Below are positions 7,941-15,787 of a stretch of DNA of 64,000 nt, piece by piece. The notes beneath the pieces are model-generated. The model did not search any database. It saw only the letters and a list, made by a program, of their open reading frames with translations, and had not been told where the DNA came from. The first letter of the stretch is position 1. Every line of letters begins with the position of its first letter. The DNA comes from Bacteroidaceae bacterium. Lineage in GTDB: Bacteria > Bacteroidota > Bacteroidia > Bacteroidales > Bacteroidaceae. Made by a program: the position numbers and the translations under genes. Location: the NCBI GenBank assembly GCA_017540585.1, contig JAFYAT010000023.1:1-64000 (forward strand), read 5' to 3'.

Positions 7941-8784
7941 CTGAGGTTATCTTAACAAGATCTGATTGCACATTATCAATCTCGACATATCCCTCTGTAT
8001 GAAGCGCTTTATCAAGGATGTCCGTCTTGTAGGCAACCTTCGTACCACGACACAATAGCGTGCCTATGTTGAGTACAAGTTTGTAGAGTTGGTGTCCTTG
8101 AATATGGAGATAAGCATTAGTCTCATCAAGATGTTCATTTTTCATCGGCACGTTTTGTTGGAGGTTAGCTATGGCCTCTCTGAACAACTTTGCCACTCTT
8201 TCCAAATAAGCTCTACCATTATTTGCAAGTTCATCACGCTTGGGTTGCAGTGGCAGACATGCGTTGAATTTGGTAATGTTCCATTGTTGATTTAACTCGG
8301 AACTTTGGCTGTAATGCACAAGATATAGAAGCGGTTCATACACAATCTTGGAAAGACCTTGCAAGAAAATGCGAAAATCAAATTCCACATTCGGTAACAA
8401 CTTGACGAGTCGTGCTTGAAGATATTCTGATTCGCAGAAATGATTTTCCCAAGAATATGCATAAGTTTGAGCTATAAAATTGTCGGGCGACAATCCTTCT
8501 TCTCCTTTCAACTGTCGCAAATCGCTATCTATACAGATGAAGAAACGATTGGTAAGAAAAGGTCTGTAGCGTAAGCATTGCTCACAACCACGAGCCTCAT
8601 TGCCTCTATCATTCTTCGAGTATGCAAGAAAATGGTAGGTTGCAGGAGACGCTTTCTGAAGCTGATAATCCCAAAAGAGTTCGTCTTCGGCATCTTCCAA
8701 GTGTACTACTGCCTTTAATCTCCTGTCTCGTAACGGAAGATTTTGATAGTAGCGTGCTTGATCTTCTATTCTATTCATATCCAT
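7933..8784 (-). CDS. DUF4435 TOPRIM-like protein, AriB-type effector candidate
   Basis: 283 residues. The DUF4435 domain occupies the N-terminal half: a conserved Glu in VVHLEDAEDELFW (E30), then FICIDSDLR with D86 and D88, the DxD of a TOPRIM metal site. The distal half is helical (YLERVAKLFREAIANLQQN). In the PARIS anti-phage system an ABC-type ATPase (AriA) holds a DUF4435 TOPRIM protein (AriB) and releases it when phage anti-restriction proteins are sensed; AriB then cuts tRNA. Here the gene starts on the last base of the ATPase stop codon (8784), so the pair is translationally coupled in the AriA-AriB order. Direct homology to AriB was not tested. Confidence 0.7.
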   Translation of the reverse strand: MDMNRIEDQARYYQNLPLRDRRLKAVVHLEDAEDELFWDYQLQKASPATYHFLAYSKNDRGNEARGCEQCLRYRPFLTNRFFICIDSDLRQLKGEEGLSPDNFIAQTYAYSWENHFCESEYLQARLVKLLPNVEFDFRIFLQGLSKIVYEPLLYLVHYSQSSELNQQWNITKFNACLPLQPKRDELANNGRAYLERVAKLFREAIANLQQNVPMKNEHLDETNAYLHIQGHQLYKLVLNIGTLLCRGTKVAYKTDILDKALHTEGYVEIDNVQSDLVKITSAK

Positions 8785-9509
8785 TACTTGATAGGTGTTA
8801 TAACATCTTCCATGTAGATAATCTTATCGCCCCATCCTGCACCAAAGATACTTGGAGAATGGGTAGTGATAAAGAACTGTGCATTTGGATTGAACTTAAC
8901 AAGTGTATCAATCAGCTTATATTGCCAACTGATATCGAGAGAGTTCTCAGGCTCATCAAGTAACACATATGACTCCTTGCCATCAAGAAGGAAAACACGA
9001 AGCATAATCAGCAGTATCTGCTTTTCACCAGAGGACAGAGCATCAATAGGCAAAATCTGTCCATCGGAAACAATATTGAACTTGTTTCCTTCTATTTCGA
9101 TGTGTTTTTTTGTCTCTTGAAAAAGACCATTGATGATGGAACAGAAGTCCTCTATTCGCGCTTTCATCTCAGTCTGTTTTTCTGCGGGAGCATCAATCAT
9201 CGCCATACGATGGTACATCATTGACGGGCCTGTTTTCATATCGAACATATAGAACTCTAAATCCTGAGTTAACGCATTAGAAACCTTGCGCTTGTCACGC
9301 ATGGCTAAATTATCGATAGACGGCACATATATAACTTGATTTTTATCTTCGAGATTTTCCAGTGCAAGTTTATATAACTCATTCAGCAGGGTGGTTTTAC
9401 CACTACCATTGATACCAACGATGATATTTACATCTTCGTTGGCATTAAAATGGACGTTATACTTATTCCAGAGTGTACCTCTGATTGTTGTGAATTTGGA
9501 GTATGACAT
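8784..9509 (-). CDS. ABC-type AAA ATPase, AriA-type partner candidate
   Basis: 241 residues, a single compact ABC-like ATPase without membrane segments. Walker A is GINGSGKT (32-39), the signature is LSSGEKQ (158-164), Walker B is YVLLDEPENSLD with D185/E186, and the switch His is in TTHSPS (H217). It has the order expected of the AAA_21/AAA_15 ATPases found in defence operons, but it is shorter than the AriA proteins I recall and lacks a large coiled-coil insert. Its coupling to a DUF4435 gene supports a two-gene toxin/sensor role. The 390-base region upstream has several TATACTTTTT-like words but no clear box for this gene. Confidence 0.75.
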   Translation of the reverse strand: MSYSKFTTIRGTLWNKYNVHFNANEDVNIIVGINGSGKTTLLNELYKLALENLEDKNQVIYVPSIDNLAMRDKRKVSNALTQDLEFYMFDMKTGPSMMYHRMAMIDAPAEKQTEMKARIEDFCSIINGLFQETKKHIEIEGNKFNIVSDGQILPIDALSSGEKQILLIMLRVFLLDGKESYVLLDEPENSLDISWQYKLIDTLVKFNPNAQFFITTHSPSIFGAGWGDKIIYMEDVITPIK

Positions 9510-9826
9510 GATGCCTATTCTTTAATATACTTCGTATTTTGACGATGTTACGCCTTATTCTATGATAATACGCTTACAAAATTAATTAATTTTCCACGAA
9601 ATAAAGAAAAGGAATCCATTTTTCAACGAAATACAGCAAAATTTATACTTTTTCATCACTTTTATTCTATACAACAAGCTTATAAGCACGCAAGGTAAAA
9701 AAAATACATCTTGATTATTTATTCTACTTTTTTTGCTCCTCAATTTGTGGAGTGATGTTGCATCTTAACGAAAAAGGTGGTAATGATGTTTTTTAGCACA
9801 TATAACATATAAGCAAGGGACAATAG

Positions 9827-9858
9827 TTTGACGGAATAAAAGATTATTACTACTTTTG
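9827..9858 (+). promoter_or_regulatory. Consensus Bacteroidota promoter for GNAT gene
   Basis: TTTG at 9827-9830, then exactly 20 bases, then TACTTTTG at 9851-9858: the full -33/-7 consensus, 45 bases before the ATG. The rest of the 9510-9902 spacer is AT-rich and shows no gene. Confidence 0.75.
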
Positions 9859-9902
9859 TAACGGATTTTGAGAAGAACAGAGATTACATAATCAAAAACA
9901 AC

Positions 9903-10460
9903 ATGAATACAAAAGACAATGGATTAACAATCAGGACGGCAAAGCCTGAGGACGCTAAGGCACTTGTGGAGATTTATGCTCCATACGTTATAGATACGGC
10001 AATCACTTTTGAATACGAAGTGCCAAGCGTCGAGGAGTTTCGCAACAGAATAATCAAGACTTTAGAGAAATATCCATACTTCATAGCAGAAAAGGACGGA
10101 AAGATTCTTGGCTATGCGTATGCTGGCGTATTCAAGGCTCGCAGGGCATACGACCATTGTGTGGAGACAAGCATCTATGTAGATATGAATGCTCATGGTC
10201 AGGGCATAGGCAGAAAGCTTTACGAGACATTGGAGGCTGAACTGCAGAGTCGCGGTTTCATCAATATCAACGCTTGCATCTCATGGATTGACGAGCCAAA
10301 CAAACATCTCACTCACCAGAGTCCTAAGTTCCACGAGAAGCTTGGCTACAAGAAGAATGCACACTTCCATCGCTGCGGCTACAAGTTTGGCGAGTGGTAC
10401 GACATGATATGGATGGAGAAACTGCTTGATGAGAAATATTTCAAGCAGAGCTTGAAGTGA
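9903..10460 (+). CDS. GNAT family N-acetyltransferase (MnaT/phosphinothricin type)
   Basis: 185 residues. The fold is clear: LTIRTAKPEDAKALVEIYAP at the start, TAITFEYEVPSVEEF (the FE..PS motif of phosphinothricin/methionine sulfoximine acetyltransferases), and the acetyl-CoA loop in VDMNAHGQGIGRKLYETLE (residues 95-113). GYKFGEWYDMIWMEK near the C-terminus is typical of the subgroup. It would acetylate the amino group of methionine sulfone/sulfoximine-like amino acids; the true substrate is unknown. It stands alone behind a consensus promoter, at the edge of the defence island. Confidence 0.85.
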   Translation: MNTKDNGLTIRTAKPEDAKALVEIYAPYVIDTAITFEYEVPSVEEFRNRIIKTLEKYPYFIAEKDGKILGYAYAGVFKARRAYDHCVETSIYVDMNAHGQGIGRKLYETLEAELQSRGFININACISWIDEPNKHLTHQSPKFHEKLGYKKNAHFHRCGYKFGEWYDMIWMEKLLDEKYFKQSLK

Positions 10461-10721
10461 AAAGTGAAAAGTGAAGAGTGAAAAATCAAGTTTACTCTGT
10501 TCGCCAATTGCTTCTAAAACACAGAGGGCACAGAGAACGCAGAGCTTTTCTTTGAAAGGTTATTAGGTTGTCAGGTTTCAGGTTATTAGGTTTGATACTT
10601 GTTGCTGAGAACATTCAAACCTGAAAGCGTAGCGACCCGATAACCTTAAACCTAAAAACCTTTACAGCTCGGTGTACTCCTTGTTTCAAAAAATTCTTAA
10701 ATCTTAATTTTTATTCTAAAG
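10461..10721. other. Intergenic region with repeats and a long stem
   Basis: Begins with reiterated GTGAAAAGTGAAAAGTGAAGAG. A large imperfect stem pairs GTTATTAGGTT...GGTTTCAGGTT (about 10558-10592) with AACCTGAAA...GATAACCTTAAACC (about 10617-10656). No gene is seen. It may end the GNAT transcript. Confidence 0.4.
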
Positions 10722-11453
10722 GTGAACGCAATTATCATAGGCGCAACGTCTGGTATAGGACGTGCAATAACAGAACAGCTGACACAAAAGGGTTGGCAGG
10801 TAGGCATAGCAGGACGCCGTATCGGTGTGTTGCAGGAGATGCAGAGCCGTAATATCAACATCATCGCCACGCAGGAGATAGACGTAACCAACGACAATGC
10901 CGTAGATGGGCTCAACAGCCTCATTGGCAAGATGGGAGGACAGATTGACCTCTACTTCCACAGTTCGGGCATAGGCTATCAGAACATCGAGCTGGATGCA
11001 GAGAAGGAGTTATCTACCATCATGACCAACGCTCTCGGAATGACTCGCATGGTCATAGCGATGTTCGACTACTACGTCAAGCATCCTGAGCAGAAGGGAC
11101 AGATAGCCGTCATCAGCAGTATTGCTGGCACTAAGGGACTGGGAGCAGCACCTGCCTACTCATCAACCAAGCGATACACACGACATTATCTTGAGTGCCT
11201 CTCACAGCTGATACACATACGTGGCATCAAGAACATCACGATAACGGACATACGTCCAGGATTCGTACGCACACCTCTGCTCAAGGGTGACAACTATCCT
11301 GTACAACTCGACGTGAACGATGCTGCACGCGACATACTCAAGGGCGTGCTTGCCAAGAAGTCTGTCGTAACAGTTGACTGGAAATACCGTATCCTCGTAT
11401 TCTTCTGGAGTCTCCTTCCACGATGGATATGGGTGAGGATGAAAATATGTTGA
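10722..11453 (+). CDS. Short-chain dehydrogenase/reductase
   Basis: 243 residues, initiating at a GTG (10722-10724); no upstream ATG in frame fits. The NAD(P)-binding motif is IIGATSGIGRA (residues 4-14), and RR in AGRR suggests NADP preference. The catalytic Ser is in ISSIAGTKG and the Tyr-x-x-x-Lys is YSSTKRY, where the catalytic lysine is preceded by Thr. The C-terminus ends in a hydrophobic LVFFWSLLPRWIWVRMKI, a possible membrane anchor, as in a subgroup of Bacteroidota SDRs. The substrate cannot be told. Confidence 0.85.
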   Translation: MNAIIIGATSGIGRAITEQLTQKGWQVGIAGRRIGVLQEMQSRNINIIATQEIDVTNDNAVDGLNSLIGKMGGQIDLYFHSSGIGYQNIELDAEKELSTIMTNALGMTRMVIAMFDYYVKHPEQKGQIAVISSIAGTKGLGAAPAYSSTKRYTRHYLECLSQLIHIRGIKNITITDIRPGFVRTPLLKGDNYPVQLDVNDAARDILKGVLAKKSVVTVDWKYRILVFFWSLLPRWIWVRMKIC

Positions 11454-11532
11454 GAATGATAAGATGTGAGTTATGAGTTGTCTCTGGATGGTAACTCATA
11501 ACCCACAATTTATAACTCATAACTCACATTTA

Positions 11533-11652
11533 TCATGCATTTGCTAATCCGACAAACACAAATGTCAGAAACAGCACAAGGATTACAAAACGAATCCAAT
11601 TTATTATCCGAATAACTCTATCAGCCTTTTCTTTGTTCATTGTAGCTTTCAT
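11533..11652 (-). CDS. Small membrane protein
   Basis: 39 codons, MKATMNKEKADRVIRIINWI then a hydrophobic stretch of about 20 residues (FVILVLFLTFVFVGLANA). A single transmembrane helix preceded by a basic amphipathic segment. No family recognised. Coding is inferred from the clean membrane-helix composition only. It reads opposite to the flanking genes. Confidence 0.4.
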   Translation of the reverse strand: MKATMNKEKADRVIRIINWIRFVILVLFLTFVFVGLANA

Positions 11653-11702
11653 CAAGGAGATTGATTCGCACCTTGATGACATCACAAATGTAGGAATGCG
11701 AT

Positions 11703-11817
11703 GTTACAAAAATATTTCAAAGGTGTTACAAAGGCATTTCTCAACCTCTTTGTAACAGGATTGTAACATCTGCGTAATATATCCGTAATATGATTGTATC
11801 ATCTTTGCACCAGATAT
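11703..11817 (+). promoter_or_regulatory. Candidate Pho-box array and promoter of Na/Pi transporter
   Basis: GTTACA at 11703 and 11725 (22 bp apart) and GTAAC at 11752 and 11763 (11 bp apart) place four half-sites on one face of the helix. CATCTTTG at 11810-11817 is a near-consensus -7 box. The same TTACA spacing of 11 bp occurs before the response regulator gene (15746, 15757). This is the layout of PhoB-type direct repeats. Inferred, not proven. Confidence 0.5.
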
Positions 11818-11871
11818 TAGGCAAGTTCTGTTTCCTATGAACCTGTCATAAAAGATGAACAAAGAAAAAAT

Positions 11872-13554
11872 ATGGATTTAATCATTAACATCTTCTCACT
11901 TATTGGCTCTCTTGCTTTGTTTCTTTTTGGTATGAAAACAATGTCCGAGGGACTTGAGAAGTTTGCCGGAGATCGTCTGCGTGGCATTCTTTCAGCCATG
12001 ACAAAGAACAGAGTAATGGGAGTCTTGACGGGTATTCTTATCACAGCACTTATCCAGTCATCTTCTGCTACAACAGTAATGGTCGTTAGCTTTGTGAATG
12101 CAGGACTTATGACACTTTCTCAATCTATTGGAGTTATTATGGGTGCCAATATCGGTACAACCGTAACTGCATGGATTATCTCAGCAGTAGGATTCAAAGT
12201 AAACATTGCCGCATTTGCCATTCCTCTGCTTGCTATTGGAATGCCACTTATCTTCAGCGGAAAAAGCAACAGGAAAAGCATTGGTGAGTTCATCTTCGGA
12301 TTCTCATTCCTCTTTATGGGATTGTCATTCCTTCAGGAAGCAGCAACAGCTATGAACATAGGTGATATGGTTGCAGGAATGCTTGCACATGTACCACAAG
12401 ATTCATTCTTCACAATCATTCTTTTCGTAATCGTAGGAGCTTTGGTTACCATGATTGTCCAAGCATCAGCAGCAACAATGGCAATCACTCTCATGCTCTT
12501 TGGAATGAACATTCCCGGCTTTGGTTTTGAACAAGCTGCAGCACTTGCCATGGGACAGAATATCGGTACCACCATCACAGCCTTTATGGCATCTCTCACA
12601 GCAAACACGCAGGCACGCAGAGCAGCACTTGCACATATGTTCTTCAATGTGTTTGGAGTAGCTGTTGTACTTATCATATTCTATCCAGCTTGTGACGCAG
12701 TCAGTTGGTTCGTAAATAATTTTATGGGTGGAGGAAACGACTTGTTCAAGCTTTCTACCTTCCATACAGCGTTCAACATCATCAATACATTCCTGCTCAT
12801 TGGTTTTGTAAAGCAAATAGAGATGTTCGTATGTCGCGTGTTGCCAGAGAAAGATACTGACGAACCAGAGAAATTACAGTTCATCACAGCAGGACTTCTT
12901 TCCACGGCGGAATTGTCATTACTTCAGGCACGCAAGGAAATCGTGCTATTTGCAGAGCGTTGTCAGAAACAATTTAACTATCTTCTCAAGATGCATAATA
13001 TCGACAACGATGACGACTTCAACGAGAAACTGGAGAAGGTAAAACGATACGAGGACATAACTGACAACATGGAATATGAGATTGCCCACTATCTACAGAA
13101 GGTTAGTGAAGGTCGCCTCTCTGACGATGCAAAACATCAGGTGCAGCGCATGCTTCGTGAACTTGATGACCTTGAGAGTATAGGTGACTGTGCATTCAAC
13201 ATCTCACGCATCCTCTCACGCAAGCGTACAAAATGCAAGGTACACTTCACAGAGACTCAGCTCAAAAACATACAAGAAATAGAGCAGATGGTTGGAAATG
13301 CCATTGAACTGATGATATCAACGCTTAATGAGCCAGAAGGAGAAGGGCACAACATAGATAAGAGCTATAAGGTAGAGGATGACATAAACAAACTTCGTTC
13401 CTACCTTAGAGAAGAAAACATCCAACAGTTGTCACAAGGTGCTTATGACTATCAGTTAGGAGCATTCTACATCGACACAATAAATGGATATGAGAAACTT
13501 GCCGATTATGTTCTCAATGTAGTTGAGAGCAAGGCAAGAAAAACTAGAGCGTAA
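11872..13554 (+). CDS. Na+/phosphate cotransporter family protein with PhoU-like tail
   Basis: 560 residues. The N-terminal 310 residues hold two inverted Na_Pi_cotrans repeats with the diagnostic QSSSATTVMVVSFVNAG (near 60) and VQASAATMAITLMLFG (near 200), each followed by GANIGTT or GQNIGTT. About eight membrane segments are visible. Residues 340-560 are a helical PhoU-like cytoplasmic domain (ERCQKQFNYLLKMHNIDND...DDLESIGDCAFNI). It would import phosphate with sodium. The gene converges on a PhoR-like kinase with an 11-base overlap, and its upstream region has phased GTTAC boxes, so phosphate-dependent control is likely. The length is normal. Confidence 0.9.
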   Translation: MDLIINIFSLIGSLALFLFGMKTMSEGLEKFAGDRLRGILSAMTKNRVMGVLTGILITALIQSSSATTVMVVSFVNAGLMTLSQSIGVIMGANIGTTVTAWIISAVGFKVNIAAFAIPLLAIGMPLIFSGKSNRKSIGEFIFGFSFLFMGLSFLQEAATAMNIGDMVAGMLAHVPQDSFFTIILFVIVGALVTMIVQASAATMAITLMLFGMNIPGFGFEQAAALAMGQNIGTTITAFMASLTANTQARRAALAHMFFNVFGVAVVLIIFYPACDAVSWFVNNFMGGGNDLFKLSTFHTAFNIINTFLLIGFVKQIEMFVCRVLPEKDTDEPEKLQFITAGLLSTAELSLLQARKEIVLFAERCQKQFNYLLKMHNIDNDDDFNEKLEKVKRYEDITDNMEYEIAHYLQKVSEGRLSDDAKHQVQRMLRELDDLESIGDCAFNISRILSRKRTKCKVHFTETQLKNIQEIEQMVGNAIELMISTLNEPEGEGHNIDKSYKVEDDINKLRSYLREENIQQLSQGAYDYQLGAFYIDTINGYEKLADYVLNVVESKARKTRA

Positions 13555-14968
13555 ACCTAATAGTCAAGCCTCCTCCGGGAGTATGAAGTGCAGTAACTGT
13601 TCCTCCGTGTACAGATACTGCATTTTTTACTATTGCAAGGCCAAGACCTGTGCCACCAAGTTTACGGGAGCGACCTTTATCGACACGATAAAAACGCTCA
13701 AACAGATGTGGCAGATGTTCTGTTGCCACACCGGCACCATTGTCCGAAAAGACAAACTCATCATCTGAGAAGCTTATCTTTATTTGTGTTGCACCAGTAG
13801 CATAAGCAATGGCATTATCAACAAGATTACGGAATATACTATATATGCTTGCCTCGGGGTCATTAAGCGGAGAACTGATAATAACTCGTGACGGCATTTT
13901 CACAACACACTCTATGCCCTTCTCACTTAATTGCAAAGCTGTATCTTCAAGCACATTGTTGATTATTGGTACAACATCAATTAGCTTTTCAGAATCAGCC
14001 ATCTGCCTTGAAGGAATCTCATCAAGCTTTGTGAGCAGAGCCATGTCAAGGAGAAGCTTATTCATTCGCTCACTCTGAGCATAGCAACGTTCCAGGAAGT
14101 GCTGTCGCTTGTCCTGTGGCATTTCAGGGTTATCAAGAATACTCTCCAGATAGCCGTGAATACTTGCAGCAGGAGTCTTCAGCTCGTGTGCGGCATTCTG
14201 TGTCAGCTGACGCTTTATTCTCACCTTATCCTCTTCCGAGTTACGTAGTTTCCAATACAAGGTAATGATGGTATGTGAAATCTCACCCAACTCATCATCA
14301 GGTAATCTTCGTTCCAATTCATGGTCCAACTGGTCACCTTGTTCTGCCTTTATGGCAAACTCACGCAAATAACCTATATGACGACTTATTCGTCGAGTAT
14401 TGAGATAGAGCGCAATACCAAGTAACAAAGTCAGCACAATAGCAAAATAGATGTATGTATTATCAGCCTTAAGCGACTCCGTTAACTCGGCAGAATAAGG
14501 AACAGCAGAACGAATCACAAGATTACCCATCCTTGTTGCAGAATAGAAGTATGTCTCGTGAGTAGATTGTGAAGTACGCTTTATATCATATCCACTGCCA
14601 CTTCGCAAAGCCTGTTGCACCTCCGCTCTTTGAAGGTGATTAGAGAGAGAATCTATATTTTCATAGTCGTTGTCCTGAAGTACGCGTCCCTTTATATCAA
14701 TGACTGTCACACGCATTCTGTCAATGCAGTGAGTGAGTGTATAATCACGAAAAAGACTGTCGTTGAGCATACCTTTTTCGCCCAACGACTGCATCATCTC
14801 ATAATTGTACATCTGCAAACGGGAGTGCAAGATGTCAATCTTATAGTCTTTTTCTCTGTTGTACTGGTAAACGCTGAAGCATATTGCAAACAACAAGAAA
14901 ATGCCTCCAATACTCATCAGCAGGTTCAACTGAAACGATTTACTTCTCAAAGCAGTAGCCATAACCAA
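13544..14968 (-). CDS. Sensor histidine kinase, PhoR-like
   Basis: 474 residues. A membrane segment at about 10-30 and another at about 170-190 enclose a roughly 135-residue periplasmic sensor. A HAMP-like linker follows, then the H-box HELKTPAASIHGYLESIL with the phosphorylated His, an N-box (NLVDNAIAYA), and G-boxes FSDNGAGV and GGTGLGLAIVK. It phosphorylates the response regulator whose gene ends inside this gene's start (29-base overlap), so the two are one operon with the regulator first. Proximity to a Na/Pi transporter suggests phosphate sensing, but the sensor domain has no recognised ligand motif. Confidence 0.9.
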   Translation of the reverse strand: MVMATALRSKSFQLNLLMSIGGIFLLFAICFSVYQYNREKDYKIDILHSRLQMYNYEMMQSLGEKGMLNDSLFRDYTLTHCIDRMRVTVIDIKGRVLQDNDYENIDSLSNHLQRAEVQQALRSGSGYDIKRTSQSTHETYFYSATRMGNLVIRSAVPYSAELTESLKADNTYIYFAIVLTLLLGIALYLNTRRISRHIGYLREFAIKAEQGDQLDHELERRLPDDELGEISHTIITLYWKLRNSEEDKVRIKRQLTQNAAHELKTPAASIHGYLESILDNPEMPQDKRQHFLERCYAQSERMNKLLLDMALLTKLDEIPSRQMADSEKLIDVVPIINNVLEDTALQLSEKGIECVVKMPSRVIISSPLNDPEASIYSIFRNLVDNAIAYATGATQIKISFSDDEFVFSDNGAGVATEHLPHLFERFYRVDKGRSRKLGGTGLGLAIVKNAVSVHGGTVTALHTPGGGLTIRFTL

Positions 14969-15659
14969 TGCGTGTTTTTACCTGTTTCCCATAACGACCT
15001 ATCTTCTTGCGCAATCGAGTAATATTGACATCCACGGTACGGTCAAGCACATACACATCGTGCGGCCAACAACGACTTAGAAGCTCCTCTCTTGAAAAAA
15101 CCTTACCAAGATTCTGCAAAAGGAGTGAGAGGAGTTCAAATTCAAGTTTAGTCAGAGACAAATCCACTCCGTCGAGAGTAGCCGTCTTAGAATCAAGATT
15201 AAGGTCGATTGTTTCGTAATGAATCTCAGGTGAAGACGAAGGCAAAGCATCTTCTTCGTGTGAGACCTGCGAAGGAGCTGCTCTACGCAACACAGCCTTA
15301 ACCCTTGCTTTCACCTCCTTCATACTTAACGGCTTTGAAATATAGTCATCTGCACCGATATTGAGTCCCTTGACAGTATTATCTTCATCGTCAAGAGCAG
15401 TCACGAATATGATTGGAATGTTTACTGTGTCGGCATCAGCTTTCAGTTTACGAGCCATCTGAAACCCAGACATTTCCCCCATCATCACATCAAGAAGAAT
15501 AAGATTAGGCAATGCCTCCCCACTCTGCTTCTCATTGTTGAGAATTTCCAAAGCCTCTTCAGCAGAGTTGGCAGCAACCACCTCATACCCTTCTGTTTCA
15601 AGATTATATTGCAATATCTCACAGATATCCTGTTCATCATCGACGACAAGTATTTTCAT
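14940..15659 (-). CDS. OmpR/PhoB-family response regulator
   Basis: 239 residues. The receiver domain has the acidic pocket D7-D8, phospho-acceptor D57 (LILLDVMMG), Thr in FVTALDDED and Lys in ISKPLSMKEV. The winged-helix output domain (residues 145-238) has LTKLEFELLSLLLQN and VYVLDRTVDVNITRLRKKIG, the OmpR/PhoB recognition region. It is the first gene of the two-component operon. Promoter box TATATTTG lies at 15703-15710, and a TTACA direct repeat with 11-bp phasing lies 35-50 bases further upstream, suggesting autoregulation. Confidence 0.92.
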   Translation of the reverse strand: MKILVVDDEQDICEILQYNLETEGYEVVAANSAEEALEILNNEKQSGEALPNLILLDVMMGEMSGFQMARKLKADADTVNIPIIFVTALDDEDNTVKGLNIGADDYISKPLSMKEVKARVKAVLRRAAPSQVSHEEDALPSSSPEIHYETIDLNLDSKTATLDGVDLSLTKLEFELLSLLLQNLGKVFSREELLSRCWPHDVYVLDRTVDVNITRLRKKIGRYGKQVKTRIGYGYCFEK

Positions 15660-15702
15660 AAGTCATTAAGTATTATGTGCCATGAAAGGAAGTTACGATA
15701 TG

Positions 15703-15761
15703 CAAATATACTACTTTCTTTTGTATGTATGGAGTACAACAGGTGTTACAATGTTATTACA
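15703..15761 (-). promoter_or_regulatory. Promoter and 11-bp direct repeat of two-component operon
   Basis: Minus-strand TATATTTG at 15703-15710 is a consensus -7 box 43 bases before the start codon. TTACA at 15746-15750 and 15757-15761 are 11 bp apart, matching the spacing of the GTAAC pair at 11752/11763 before the Na/Pi transporter. Confidence 0.5.
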
Positions 15762-15787
15762 TTATTCAACACCAAGCATCCACATGC

